Assembly (NCBI GenBank): GCA_039649115.1
Contig: JBBWZQ010000212.1
Span: 1-64,000, forward strand
Source: DATEJJ01 sp039649115
Lineage (GTDB): Bacteria > Actinomycetota > Actinomycetes > Mycobacteriales > Micromonosporaceae
Direction of reading: 5' to 3'
Length of the DNA stretch: 64,000 nt
Under the pieces are notes generated by a model. It saw only the letters and a program-made list of their open reading frames with translations, made no database searches and was not told the origin of the DNA. Positions 1-8,266 of the stretch are shown here, piece by piece. Each line of letters starts with the position of its first letter. The stretch's first letter is position 1. A program made the position numbers and the translations under genes.

Positions 1-858
1 GTGCACGAGCTGCTGCACGCCGCGCAGGCGCTGCCGCCGGGCGACCCGCGCCGCCTCTCGCTGCGGGAGCGGGCGGTGGAGCAGGCGCTGCCGTACGCGC
101 GCAAGCTCGCCGCCCGGTACCGGTTCCGCGGCGAGCCGGTGGAGGACCTGTGCCAGGTCGCCGCGATGGGCCTGGTCAAGGCGGTCAACGGGTACCGGCC
201 CGAGCGCACCACCGGGTTCCTCGGGTACGCGACCCCCACCATCCTCGGCGAGTTGCGCCGGCACTTCCGGGACACCGGCTGGACGGTCCGGGTGCCGCGC
301 CGGCTCCAGGAGCTGCGCCTGGAGGTCAACCGGGCGGCCGAGACCCTGACCCAGGCACTCGGCCGCCGCCCGGGCACCGGGGATCTGGCCAGCTTCCTGG
401 GCGTGGCCGAGGCCGAGGTCATCGAGTGCCTGGCCGCGTCGCAGAACTACCATCCCGTGTCGCTGTCGACGCCGACCGGCCCGGACGACACCCACGAACT
501 GGCCGACGCGGTCGGCGCCGAGGATCCGGCCCTGGCCCTCGTCGAGTACCGGCAGTCGGTGGGGCCGCTGCTGGCCAGCCTCACCCCGCACGAGCGTGAG
601 GTGGTCGCGCTGCGGTTCTTCGGCGAGATGACCCAGTCGCAGATCGCCGCCCGGGTGGGTTCCTCGCAGATGCACGTGTCCCGGTTGCTGACCTCGGTGC
701 TCGGCCGGCTGCGCGGCGCGCTGGCCGACGAGACGAAAGCGGGCGCCGACGACCCGGCGGCGCGGCCGGGAGCCGGCGCGGCGGTCACTCGCTCCGCGCG
801 CCCGCGCCCGGTTCGTAAGCGGCCGCAGGGCCGGCCGGGCCCAGCCATACCGTCTTGA
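1..858 (+). CDS. SigB/SigF/SigG-family RNA polymerase sigma factor, probably 5'-truncated by the window edge
   Basis: Alternative sigma factor that would direct RNA polymerase to stress or developmental promoters. The protein shows region 2 (residues about 20-95, with the core-binding DLCQVAAMGLVKAV segment and the RHFRDTGWTVRVPRRLQELR promoter-melting segment shared by the SigB/F/G group), region 3 (about 105-150) and a region 4 helix-turn-helix (about 190-245, LTPHEREVVALRFF and SQIAARVGSSQMHVSRLL). A GTG lies at the first base of the window, but family members usually carry a few more N-terminal residues, so the true start may be outside. The last 40 residues or so are low-complexity and overlap the 3' end of the convergent aldehyde dehydrogenase gene by 74 bases. 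No anti-sigma gene is adjacent in the window; CheB, CheR-PAS and SpoIIE genes follow after one gene. Confidence 0.93.
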   Translation: MHELLHAAQALPPGDPRRLSLRERAVEQALPYARKLAARYRFRGEPVEDLCQVAAMGLVKAVNGYRPERTTGFLGYATPTILGELRRHFRDTGWTVRVPRRLQELRLEVNRAAETLTQALGRRPGTGDLASFLGVAEAEVIECLAASQNYHPVSLSTPTGPDDTHELADAVGAEDPALALVEYRQSVGPLLASLTPHEREVVALRFFGEMTQSQIAARVGSSQMHVSRLLTSVLGRLRGALADETKAGADDPAARPGAGAAVTRSARPRPVRKRPQGRPGPAIPS

Positions 859-2209
859 CGTTGCAGAACTCGCGGATGCCGTGCGCCGCCAGCTCCCGGC
901 CGTAGCCCGAGTTCTTCACGCCGCCGAAGGGCAACTGCGGGTAGGACGTGGTCATCCCGTTCACGAACACGCCGCCGGCGTCCAGGTCGCGGGCGAAGTG
1001 CTCCTGCTCGGTGGGGTCGTTGGTCCAGGCGTTCGAACCCAGACCGAAGTCGCTGTCGTTGGCCAGCGCGATCGCCTCGTCGTAGGAGGCGGCCCGGTAC
1101 AGGCCGGCGACCGGTCCGAAGACCTCCTCGGACCACATGCGCATCTGCGGGGTCAGGTCGGTCACCACCGTCGGCGGGTACCACCAGCCCGGCCGGTCCG
1201 GCACCTCGCCGCCGCACAGTACCCGGGCGCCGTGCCGCACCGCGTCCGCCACCTGCGCCACCACGTCGTCGCGCACCTGCGCCAGGGCGAGCGGCCCGAC
1301 CTGGGTACCCGCGCTCATCGGGTCGCCCACCGGCAGCCGGGACATCTTCGTGACGAACGCCTCGGTGAACTCGTCGTAGACGTCGGCGTGCACGATGAAG
1401 CGCTTGGCCGCGATGCAGGACTGCCCGTTGTTCTGGCACCGCGCGGTCACCGCGACCGTGGCCGCCCGCTGCACGTCGGCCGAGGGCATCACCACGAACG
1501 GGTCGCTGCCGCCCAGCTCCAGCACCGTCTTCTTCAGCTCCCGCCCGGCGATCGCGGCCACCGCCCGGCCCGCGCCCTCGCTGCCGGTCAGCGTCGCGGC
1601 CCGTACCCGGCGGTCACACAGCACCCGCTCCACCTGATCGGCGCCGATCAGCAGCGTCTGGAACGCGCCGGCCGGGAAGCCGGCCCGGCGGAACAGGTCC
1701 TCCAGGAACAGCGCGGTCTGCGGCACGTTCGAGGCGTGCTTGAGCAGACCCACGTTACCGGCCATCAGGGCCGGCGCGGCGAACCGGATCACCTGCCACA
1801 GGGGGAAGTTCCAGGGCATGACCGCGAGGACCGGCCCGAGCGGCTGGTACCGCACGTAGGCCTGCGCGGCGCCGACCGCGGCGGCGTCGGCGCGCTCGTC
1901 CGCGAGCAGCGCGTGCGCCGTGTCGGCGAAGTACCGGCAGGCGCGCGCGCACTTCTCCACCTCCGCCTTTGCCGCGGCGACGGTCTTGCCCATCTCGGTC
2001 GTCATCATCGCCGCGGTCGAGTCGGCCTCCTCGTCGAGGATGGCCGCCGCGGCGTGCATCCACTCCGTGCGCCGGGCGAAGGTGGTCGCGTGCAGCGCGG
2101 CGAAGCCGTCGACGGCGCGGCCCAGCCGCTCGTTCACCTGTTCGGGCGACATCTCGTCGAAGATCTTGATGGTCTCCCCCGTCGCCGGGTTTGTCGTCGC
2201 GATCGGCAC
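785..2209 (-). CDS. NAD(P)-dependent aldehyde dehydrogenase (succinate-semialdehyde dehydrogenase-like)
   Basis: Oxidises an aldehyde to its acid, with succinate semialdehyde or a related short-chain semialdehyde as the likeliest substrate by family resemblance. The catalytic cysteine lies in CQNNGQSCIAAKRF and the general-base glutamate in LELGGSDPF; the cofactor-binding PWNFP segment is also present. Start choice: a GTG at 2209 gives the N-terminus MPIATTNPATGE, standard for the GabD-like group, and is preceded by a GGAGGT ribosome-binding site at 2217-2222; the longer frame beginning at 2242 lacks such a site. The protein is 474 residues, the usual length. The gene is divergent from the CheB gene and its 3' end overlaps the sigma-factor tail. 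Exact substrate cannot be read from sequence. Confidence 0.93.
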   Translation of the reverse strand: MPIATTNPATGETIKIFDEMSPEQVNERLGRAVDGFAALHATTFARRTEWMHAAAAILDEEADSTAAMMTTEMGKTVAAAKAEVEKCARACRYFADTAHALLADERADAAAVGAAQAYVRYQPLGPVLAVMPWNFPLWQVIRFAAPALMAGNVGLLKHASNVPQTALFLEDLFRRAGFPAGAFQTLLIGADQVERVLCDRRVRAATLTGSEGAGRAVAAIAGRELKKTVLELGGSDPFVVMPSADVQRAATVAVTARCQNNGQSCIAAKRFIVHADVYDEFTEAFVTKMSRLPVGDPMSAGTQVGPLALAQVRDDVVAQVADAVRHGARVLCGGEVPDRPGWWYPPTVVTDLTPQMRMWSEEVFGPVAGLYRAASYDEAIALANDSDFGLGSNAWTNDPTEQEHFARDLDAGGVFVNGMTTSYPQLPFGGVKNSGYGRELAAHGIREFCNVKTVWLGPAGPAAAYEPGAGARSE

Positions 2210-2357
2210 GGGAACCACCTCCGGATGGGTGACAGCTGGCACAATTCTCCGCTACCCGGGCCCGCGGGTGCCGAAACTGGCACGGCCACGAGGCACCAGC
2301 AATGGGCGCAGAGATGGCCCGGTCGCCGCCATGGCGCGGCCAGGCGAGGTGCGGGAT

Positions 2358-2372
2358 GCTCAGAGTCTGAGC
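2358..2372. promoter_or_regulatory. Perfect inverted repeat GCTCAGA-G-TCTGAGC between aldehyde dehydrogenase and cheB-like gene
   Basis: Seven-base arms around one central base, 40 bases upstream of the CheB-like start in the 203-base divergent gap. The compact symmetry is typical of a protein-binding operator. A second, weaker pair of arms (GTGCC and GGCAC with a six-base loop, 2268-2283) lies nearer the aldehyde dehydrogenase. No regulator gene is adjacent, so the binding protein is unknown. Confidence 0.4.
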
Positions 2373-2412
2373 TCGTGGGCACCATCCGCGAGCGAGCCCG
2401 GGAGTGGGCGCC

Positions 2413-3453
2413 ATGATCATGCACAGCGAGGCTCCGGCAGGTCCGGCGGACGGCAGCGAACACGACGTCGTCGTGGTCGGCGCGTCCGCGGGTGGCGTGG
2501 AGGCGCTGCGGGCGCTGGTCGCCGGGCTGCCCCCGGACCTGCGGGCGACCGTGCTGGTGGTGCTGCACCTGCCTCGGGAGGCACCCAGCGCGCTGCCGGC
2601 CATCCTGGACCGCGCCGGTCCGCTGCCGGCGCGGCACGCGATCGACGGCGAGGAGATGCGGTACGGGCACGTGTACATCGCCCCGGTCGATCATCACCTG
2701 CTGGTACTCGACGGGCGGATGCGGCTGTCGAGGGGCCCGAGCGAGAACGGTCACCGGCCCGCGATCGATCCCCTGTTCCGGACGGCCGCCCGGTCGTACG
2801 GTCCCCGGGTGGTCGGGATCGTGCTGTCCGGCAGCCGGGACGACGGCGCCGACGGCGCGGCCGTGGTCGCCCGGCACGGCGGGGTCACGATCGTCCAGGA
2901 CCCCACCGAGGCGCTGTACGGGTCGATGCCCCTGGCCGCGATGCGGATGACCCGCGTCGACCACGTGCTGCCCGTCGGGAAGATCGGTCCACTGCTCGGT
3001 GAGCTGGGCACCCAGCCCGTCACGGACCAACCCGTCAGGCTCCCGCCCGACCGGATGGTGCCCGCCGAAGTGGACGCGGTTGTCGAAAGCGCCGACGGAT
3101 CCGCGTCGAGCCCGGACACCTACGGCTGCCCGACCTGCGGCGGCGGCCTGGTCGAGATCCAGAGCGAACCGGTGCCGCGGTACCGGTGCCGGGTGGGGCA
3201 CGTCTGGTCGCCGGACAGCCTGCTCGAAGAGCACACCGCGGCGCTGGAGAGCGCCCTGTGGATGGCACTGCGCGCGCTGGAGGAGAAGTCGGACCTCAGC
3301 GCGAAACTGTCCGTCGGCGGCCGGGACCGCGGCGACCTGCGCACCGCCCGCACGTACCAGTCGCTGTCCGACGAGGCGCGCCGTGCCAGCACGCTGATCC
3401 GGGAAGTCATCGCCCGGCTGGGCAGCGGCGATGGCGGGATGGACGTGGAGTAG
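2413..3453 (+). CDS. Stand-alone CheB-type protein-glutamate methylesterase with zinc-ribbon-like C-terminus
   Basis: Predicted esterase that removes methyl groups from glutamate side chains. The catalytic triad of the CheB domain is visible: Ser in VVVVGASAGG (residue 25), His in VLHLPREAP (residue 52) and Asp in SGSRDDGADG. The usual N-terminal receiver domain is absent. The C-terminal half has a YGCPTCGGG segment and a YRCRVGHVW segment, whose Cys/His spacing suggests a small metal-binding unit, then a helical tail. ATG at 2413 is preferred over GTG at 2404 because GGGAG at 2399-2403 is correctly spaced. It is followed 51 bases later by a CheR-PAS gene. No flagellar or chemoreceptor genes are near, so the pair probably serves a stress-sensing role rather than taxis. 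Confidence 0.9.
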   Translation: MIMHSEAPAGPADGSEHDVVVVGASAGGVEALRALVAGLPPDLRATVLVVLHLPREAPSALPAILDRAGPLPARHAIDGEEMRYGHVYIAPVDHHLLVLDGRMRLSRGPSENGHRPAIDPLFRTAARSYGPRVVGIVLSGSRDDGADGAAVVARHGGVTIVQDPTEALYGSMPLAAMRMTRVDHVLPVGKIGPLLGELGTQPVTDQPVRLPPDRMVPAEVDAVVESADGSASSPDTYGCPTCGGGLVEIQSEPVPRYRCRVGHVWSPDSLLEEHTAALESALWMALRALEEKSDLSAKLSVGGRDRGDLRTARTYQSLSDEARRASTLIREVIARLGSGDGGMDVE

Positions 3454-3504
3454 CCTACCGGTAGATGGCGGAAGCCGAAGGTGAATGTCGCCGAGAGGCA
3501 GCCG

Positions 3505-5376
3505 ATGAATCAGACCGACCCGCGGTTCGAGGCTCTGCTGGCCTACCTCAAGGAGACCCGCGGCTTCGACTTCACGGGCTACAAGCGGTCGAGCCTGATG
3601 CGGCGGGTCGACCGCCGGATGGTCCAGATCGGCAGCGCCGACTACGCGGAGTACCTGGACCTGCTGCAGGTCAACGCGGACGAGTTCACCGCGCTGTTCA
3701 ACACCATCCTGATCAATGTCACCGGGTTCTTCCGCGACCAGGATCCGTGGGACTACCTGCGCGGCGAGATCCTGCCCCAGCTCCTCGAGGCGCGGCCGGC
3801 GGGCAGCGCGATCCGGGTGTGGAGCGCCGGCTGCGCCTCCGGTGAGGAGGCGTACTCGCTGGCCATCGTGCTCGCCGAGCTGCTCGGCGCCGACGAGTTC
3901 CGCAAGCGCGTCAAGATCTACGCGACCGACGTGGACGAGGAGGGGCTCACCCAGGCCCGGCACGCGACGTACGGCGAGCGGGAGGTGCGCGCCGTACCGC
4001 AGCAGTTGCTGGACAAGTACTTCGAGATCAGCGGCAACCGGTACGTCTTCCGCAAGGACCTCCGCCGCACGGTCATCTTCGGCCGCAACGACCTGGTGCA
4101 GGACGCGCCCATCTCGCGCATCGACCTGCTCGTCTGCCGCAACACCCTGATGTACCTCAACGCGGAGACCCAGTCGCGCATCCTGTCCCGGTTCCACTTC
4201 GGCCTCTCCGAGGGCGGCCTGTTGTTCCTCGGCAAGGCCGAAATGCTGCTCAGCCACGGCAACCTGTTCGTGCCGATCGATCTGCGGCGGCGCATCTTCC
4301 GCAAGACGCCCCGCCACGTCGGGGGCGCCGGCGCGCTGTTCGCCGAGCCGCTCCAGCAGCCCCGGCAGAGCGAGCTGGTCGGCATGGACCAGCTGCGCAC
4401 CGAGGCGTTCCTGGCCAGCCCCGTGGCCCAGATCGTGGTCACCGCCGACGGTCTCGTCGCGCTGACCAACCGCCAGGCGGAGACCGCGCTGGGGGTCTCG
4501 CTGCGCGACGTCGGGCGCCCGTTCCGCGACCTCGACGTGTCCTACCGCCCCACCGAGCTGCGCGCGTACATCGAGCAGGCGCAGGTGGAGCGGCGGGTGA
4601 TCCAGATCGGCGCCGTCGAGTACCCGCGCGGTGCCGGCGAGACGGCCTTCCTGGACATCCAGGTGAACCCCCTGGTCGACAACGGATCCGGCCTGCTCGG
4701 GGTGACCCTCATCTTCCAGGAGGTCACCGAACGGGTCCGGCTGCAGGAGGACCTGGAGCACGTCAACCGGCAGCTGGAAAGCGCATACGAGGAGCTGCAG
4801 TCCACCAACGAAGAACTGGAGACCACCAACGAGGAGCTGCAGTCCACCAACGAAGAGCTCGAGACGATGAACGAGGAGCTGCAGTCCACCAACGACGAGC
4901 TGCAGAACATCAACGACCAGCTGCGCGAGCGCTCCCTGGAGCTGGACGCCGCGAACGGCTTCCTGGAGGCGGTGCTGACCAGCCTGCGCGCCGGTGTCGC
5001 GGTGCTCGACCGGGATCTGCAGGTGCAGGTGTGGAACCGGCGCGCCGAAGACCTGTGGGGGCTGCGCCAGGACGAGGCGGTCGGCCAGCACTTCCTCAAT
5101 CTCGACATCGGCCTGCCGACCGAGCAGTTGCGCCCGGTCATCCGCCGGGCACTGCTCAACCACGGCAAGCCCATCGAGGTCACACTGCCCGCGGTGAACC
5201 GGCGCGGGCGGCGCATCCAGGTCCGGATCGTGTGCACACCGCTGGGCCTCGACGGGAACTCCAGCGGCACGGTCCTGGTGATGGAGCCGGGGGAGTCGGT
5301 CGGGACCGCGCCGGAGCCCGCCGTCGACGCGCTGGCCGCGGGTTCACCGGATACGCAGGAGATCCGCACTCCGTAG
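3505..5376 (+). CDS. CheR-type methyltransferase fused to a coiled coil and PAS domains
   Basis: S-adenosylmethionine-dependent protein glutamate methyltransferase hybrid. The N-terminal CheR helical domain (about 5-75) is followed by the methyltransferase core with VWSAGCASGEEAYS (SAM loop) and CRNTLMYLN. A PAS-like segment (about 300-410), a long heptad coiled coil and a second PAS domain (about 480-590) follow. ATG at 3505 is chosen because AGAGG lies just upstream; a GTG 24 bases earlier is possible. This architecture is the non-chemotactic CheR/PAS hybrid seen next to free CheB proteins. With the CheB-like gene upstream and the SpoIIE phosphatase 15 bases downstream it probably forms one signalling unit. 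The signal sensed by the PAS domains is unknown. Confidence 0.9.
   Translation: MNQTDPRFEALLAYLKETRGFDFTGYKRSSLMRRVDRRMVQIGSADYAEYLDLLQVNADEFTALFNTILINVTGFFRDQDPWDYLRGEILPQLLEARPAGSAIRVWSAGCASGEEAYSLAIVLAELLGADEFRKRVKIYATDVDEEGLTQARHATYGEREVRAVPQQLLDKYFEISGNRYVFRKDLRRTVIFGRNDLVQDAPISRIDLLVCRNTLMYLNAETQSRILSRFHFGLSEGGLLFLGKAEMLLSHGNLFVPIDLRRRIFRKTPRHVGGAGALFAEPLQQPRQSELVGMDQLRTEAFLASPVAQIVVTADGLVALTNRQAETALGVSLRDVGRPFRDLDVSYRPTELRAYIEQAQVERRVIQIGAVEYPRGAGETAFLDIQVNPLVDNGSGLLGVTLIFQEVTERVRLQEDLEHVNRQLESAYEELQSTNEELETTNEELQSTNEELETMNEELQSTNDELQNINDQLRERSLELDAANGFLEAVLTSLRAGVAVLDRDLQVQVWNRRAEDLWGLRQDEAVGQHFLNLDIGLPTEQLRPVIRRALLNHGKPIEVTLPAVNRRGRRIQVRIVCTPLGLDGNSSGTVLVMEPGESVGTAPEPAVDALAAGSPDTQEIRTP
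4789..4914 (+). repeat. Six tandem 21-bp heptad repeats in the CheR-PAS gene
   Basis: Six consecutive 21-base units encode heptads of the form EELQSTN / EELETTN, giving an uninterrupted coiled coil between the two PAS-like regions. The DNA repeats are imperfect (alternating Q-S-T-N and E-T-x-N versions), so this is selected protein structure rather than a recent slippage product. Such a coil normally dimerises and passes sensor movement along the protein. Confidence 0.9.
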
Positions 5377-5391
5377 GCATACCGTTACCGG

Positions 5392-6594
5392 GTGGCCGCG
5401 ACCCTCTCTCCGTGGCGCGATGCCGTCGCCCATCTGCAGAGCGCCAGTCCGCTGATCCAGCCGAGCGGCTTGCCGGACGCGGTCAACGCCGCGGTCCGCG
5501 CCGTCGGCGCGGACATGTCGATCTACCTGGCCGATCCCGAACAGCGCACGTTGCGCGCGCTGCCCGAGCCGCCGCGCCCCGCGCCGGCACCGCTGGCGAT
5601 CGACACCACCGTGGCCGGGCGGGCCTTCCAGGTGGCGAAACCGCTGGTACAGGGCCGTTCCAGCCGGCTGTGGCTGCCACTGCTGGACGGCGCGGACCGG
5701 CTCGGCGTCCTGGCGGTGCGGCTGCGCGGCAGCCTGACCCCCGACGACCCGGGCGTCCAGGAGGGCTGCCGGATCTTCGCGGGGTGCGTCGGCCAGCTGG
5801 TCGTGCGCATGACCGGCTGCGGTGACACGTTCCCGCGCACCTGCCGCTCCCGGCCGATGACGACCGCCGCCGAGCTGCTGCGGCGGATGCTGCCACCGAT
5901 GACCTTCGCCACCCACCGCATGGTGATCTCCGGAGTCCTGGAGCCCTGCTACGAGGCGGGTGGGGACGCGTTCGACTACGCGGTGGACGATGATGTGGCC
6001 CGGCTCGCGGTGCTGGACGCGATCGGCCACGGCCTGGGCGCCGGGTTGACCGCGGCGGTCACGCTGGGCGCGATGCGCGCCGCCCGCGCCTGCGGCCTGC
6101 CGCTGCCGGCAGTGGCCGCCGCCGTGGACAACGAGCTGGTGGGGCACTTCGGCGACCTGCGGTTCGTCACCGGAGTGCTGGCCGAACTGGACGTCGACTC
6201 CGGCACGCTGCACTACGTCAACGCCGGTCATCCCCCGCCGATCCTGCTGCGCCGGGGCAAGGCGGTGGGCACCCTGCGGTACGGTCGCCGGCTGCCGCTC
6301 GGCCTGCAGGACAGCGGCGTACGGCCGGCCCGGCTGGTCCTGGAGCCCGGCGACCGGGTGCTGTTCTACACCGACGGCGCCGTGGAGGCCCGCGACCCGG
6401 ACGGCAACCTGTTCGGCGTGCGGCGGCTGGTCGACCTGGCGGAGCGGCACAGCGCCGGAGGCCGACCGGCGCCGGAGGCGTTGCGCCGGCTGTCCCACGC
6501 GGTGCTCGACCACCAGAAGGGCGAGGCCCAGGACGACACCACCCTGATGCTGGTCGAGTGGGTGCCCGGCGCACGCGGCCGGATCACCCGCTGA
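5392..6594 (+). CDS. GAF and SpoIIE/PP2C-type serine phosphatase
   Basis: Predicted metal-dependent phosphoserine phosphatase of the RsbU/SpoIIE group, which normally dephosphorylates an anti-anti-sigma factor to release a SigB/F-type sigma. The N-terminal 140 residues resemble a degenerate GAF sensor; the PP2C core (about 165-395) contains EAGGDAFDY, VLDAIGHGLGAGL, NAGHPPPILL, FYTDGAVEARD and DDTTLMLVEW, which hold the metal-binding aspartates. The start is a GTG 15 bases after the CheR-PAS stop, so the genes are probably co-transcribed. The nearby SigB/F-family gene is a plausible ultimate target, but no anti-sigma or STAS gene is present here to complete the switch. Confidence 0.9.
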   Translation: MAATLSPWRDAVAHLQSASPLIQPSGLPDAVNAAVRAVGADMSIYLADPEQRTLRALPEPPRPAPAPLAIDTTVAGRAFQVAKPLVQGRSSRLWLPLLDGADRLGVLAVRLRGSLTPDDPGVQEGCRIFAGCVGQLVVRMTGCGDTFPRTCRSRPMTTAAELLRRMLPPMTFATHRMVISGVLEPCYEAGGDAFDYAVDDDVARLAVLDAIGHGLGAGLTAAVTLGAMRAARACGLPLPAVAAAVDNELVGHFGDLRFVTGVLAELDVDSGTLHYVNAGHPPPILLRRGKAVGTLRYGRRLPLGLQDSGVRPARLVLEPGDRVLFYTDGAVEARDPDGNLFGVRRLVDLAERHSAGGRPAPEALRRLSHAVLDHQKGEAQDDTTLMLVEWVPGARGRITR

Positions 6595-6603
6595 CCGGCG
6601 CGC

Positions 6604-6609
6604 GATACT
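6604..6609 (+). promoter_or_regulatory. Candidate -10 element GATACT for a leaderless transcript
   Basis: GATACT ends six bases before the GTG start of the phosphoesterase gene and no ribosome-binding site is present, which fits an actinobacterial leaderless transcript beginning at the start codon. No convincing -35 box is seen. Confidence 0.4.
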
Positions 6610-6615
6610 GACCCG

Positions 6616-7107
6616 GTGCGCCTCGTACTGACCTCCGACACCCATGTACCGGCACGGGCACGGGATCTGCCCGCCCCGCTGTGGCGGGCGATCGACGAGG
6701 CGGACCTGGTGCTGCACGCCGGTGACTGGGTGGACGAGCGGCTGCTCGACGCGATGGCCGCCCGGTCGGCCGCGCTGCTCGGCGTCTACGGCAACAACGA
6801 CGGCCCGGCGCTGCGGGCCCGGCTGCCCGAGGTGGCCTGGCTGACCGTGTCCGGGCTGCGCCTCGCGGTGGTCCACGAGACCGGACCGGCCGCCGGCCGG
6901 GAGCAGCGGTGCGACCAGCGCTTCCCCGCCGTGGACGTGCTCGTCTTCGGGCACAGCCACATCCCGTGGGACAGCACCACGCCGCGCGGCATGCGGCTGC
7001 TGAACCCGGGCTCCCCCACCGACCGGCGGCGCCAGCCCACGGCGACGTTCCTGACCGCGCGGCTGTCCCGGGACGGGTCGCTGGACGTGGCGCGGCACGA
7101 GCTTTAG
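6616..7107 (+). CDS. YfcE/MJ0936-type metallophosphoesterase
   Basis: Small calcineurin-like phosphodiesterase or phosphatase of 163 residues. The metal-binding motifs are in order: SDTHVP (D, H), HAGDW (D), GNNDG (N), VVHET (H), FGHSHIP (H, H) and the C-terminal LLNPGSPT. This is the compact YfcE-like form without accessory domains, usually cytoplasmic and manganese dependent. Substrate cannot be inferred. The gene follows the phosphatase gene by 21 bases and converges on the lipoprotein gene, with only six bases between their stop codons. Confidence 0.9.
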   Translation: MRLVLTSDTHVPARARDLPAPLWRAIDEADLVLHAGDWVDERLLDAMAARSAALLGVYGNNDGPALRARLPEVAWLTVSGLRLAVVHETGPAAGREQRCDQRFPAVDVLVFGHSHIPWDSTTPRGMRLLNPGSPTDRRRQPTATFLTARLSRDGSLDVARHEL

Positions 7108-7113
7108 CCGGAC

Positions 7114-8205
7114 CTACCCCACCAGGACGGCGTCCACGGCCGCGGCGGCCACGCTCCGCGCGACGCGCACGGCGCCGGTACCGGCATCCAGGATCGCCGC
7201 CCGCCGCGAGTCCACCACGGCCAGCGCCACCCCGCCCGGGGCGACGAGCACCCGGTCGCCGCAGATCGCGCCCGGCCCGGTGCTGCCCAGGGCGGCCAGC
7301 AGCCGGGTCCGGCCGGCGCCCAGCGCGACCCGCGCCAGGCCGCCCGCGTAGGCGCAGGGCCCGATCGCGTACGCGACCCGCCGGCCGGCGTCCACCGCGA
7401 TCTCCCGCAGGTGGTTGCCGGCGAGCCCGGTGGTGAGCTGGCCGGTCACCCGGCCGCTGTCGTCCAGCCGCGCCAGGTCGGCGAAGCCGGTCGCGGCGAG
7501 CAGCCCGCCCGGGTACCCGGCCACGCCGCCGTGCACCGCGGTCGAGCACTCGGCGCCGGGCGGCAGCCCCGGGCAGCCCAGCGGTTCGAGCTGGCCGAGG
7601 TCCACGATGTCCAGGCCGGTGGTGCTGTCGCCGTGGTAGCTGACCGCCAGCCGCGACCCGCCGGCGAACACGGCGGTCGCGTACACCGGCCAGAACCGGC
7701 CGCCGGCCGGGCGGATGGTGGCGGTGTCCGTGACCTGGTGCGCGGCGGCGTCCACGAGGGCGACCATCGGCGCGCCGGTGCGGTCGGGGCCGGCGAGGTA
7801 CACGCCGTCGTCCACCACCGCCGGGGCCAGCCAGTCGACGTCGGCCGGCAGCCGGACCGCCGCGCGCATCTGGCCGGTGACGCCGTCGACGATGAAAAGC
7901 CAGGGCGGCGCCGCCACGTAGACCTGGCGCCGCGCGTCGACGGCGAGGACATGACGGGGGTACGGGCCCAGGCGGGCCGACGGATCCCGGGCAGCGAGAT
8001 CCAGCCTCCACTGTGGACGGAGGTCGCGGGCGGCGAACGCGGTCAGCGCCCCGGTGCCGTCGAGCACGACCAGTGAGCCGGTGACGGCGAGCTGAGGCGG
8101 AGCCGCGCCGACCTGGCTCACGCTGCCCCCTCCCGTGGTGCACCCCCCGAGCACCAGCAGGACGGTGGCGGTCGCCACGGACAGCGCGTGCCGGATGGCG
8201 CGCAT
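7114..8205 (-). CDS. Secreted lipoprotein with a PQQ/WD-like beta-propeller fold, function unknown
   Basis: The protein starts at an ATG at 8205 and has a signal peptide ending in the lipobox LVLGGC (lipidated Cys about residue 22). The rest shows regularly spaced repeats of hydrophobic strands such as GSLVVLDGTGALTAF, QVYVAAPPWLFIVDGVTGQM and GVYLAGPDRTGAPMVALVDA, as in PQQ- or quinoprotein-like propellers that lack the cofactor. It is about 363 residues long. The upstream extension of the open frame to 8598 runs over the divergent alcohol dehydrogenase gene and is rejected. It may bind a ligand or assist assembly at the cell surface; the role is not known. Confidence 0.75.
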   Translation of the reverse strand: MRAIRHALSVATATVLLVLGGCTTGGGSVSQVGAAPPQLAVTGSLVVLDGTGALTAFAARDLRPQWRLDLAARDPSARLGPYPRHVLAVDARRQVYVAAPPWLFIVDGVTGQMRAAVRLPADVDWLAPAVVDDGVYLAGPDRTGAPMVALVDAAAHQVTDTATIRPAGGRFWPVYATAVFAGGSRLAVSYHGDSTTGLDIVDLGQLEPLGCPGLPPGAECSTAVHGGVAGYPGGLLAATGFADLARLDDSGRVTGQLTTGLAGNHLREIAVDAGRRVAYAIGPCAYAGGLARVALGAGRTRLLAALGSTGPGAICGDRVLVAPGGVALAVVDSRRAAILDAGTGAVRVARSVAAAAVDAVLVG

Positions 8206-8254
8206 GGACCGTGTCGTTCCCCGGTGACCGCGTCCTAACCCTCCGGAGTCGCGC

Positions 8255-8260
8255 GATGAT
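8255..8260 (+). promoter_or_regulatory. Candidate -10 element GATGAT for a leaderless transcript
   Basis: GATGAT ends six bases before the ATG of the alcohol dehydrogenase; no ribosome-binding site is present in the 61-base divergent gap. This spacing fits leaderless initiation. Confidence 0.35.
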
Positions 8261-8266
8261 GGGGCG

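Noticed and set aside
2210..2242. Upstream start of the aldehyde dehydrogenase at 2242
   Set aside because: The GTG at 2209 has a perfect ribosome-binding site and gives the standard N-terminus.
4789..4914. Regular 21-base repeats considered as a CRISPR-like array
   Set aside because: There are no spacers; the units are contiguous codons of a coiled coil.
2134..5163. A 1009-codon minus-strand frame opposite CheB and CheR-PAS genes
   Set aside because: It mirrors the heptad repeats of the coiled coil as Leu/Val/Gln-rich text and has no domain; it is a shadow.
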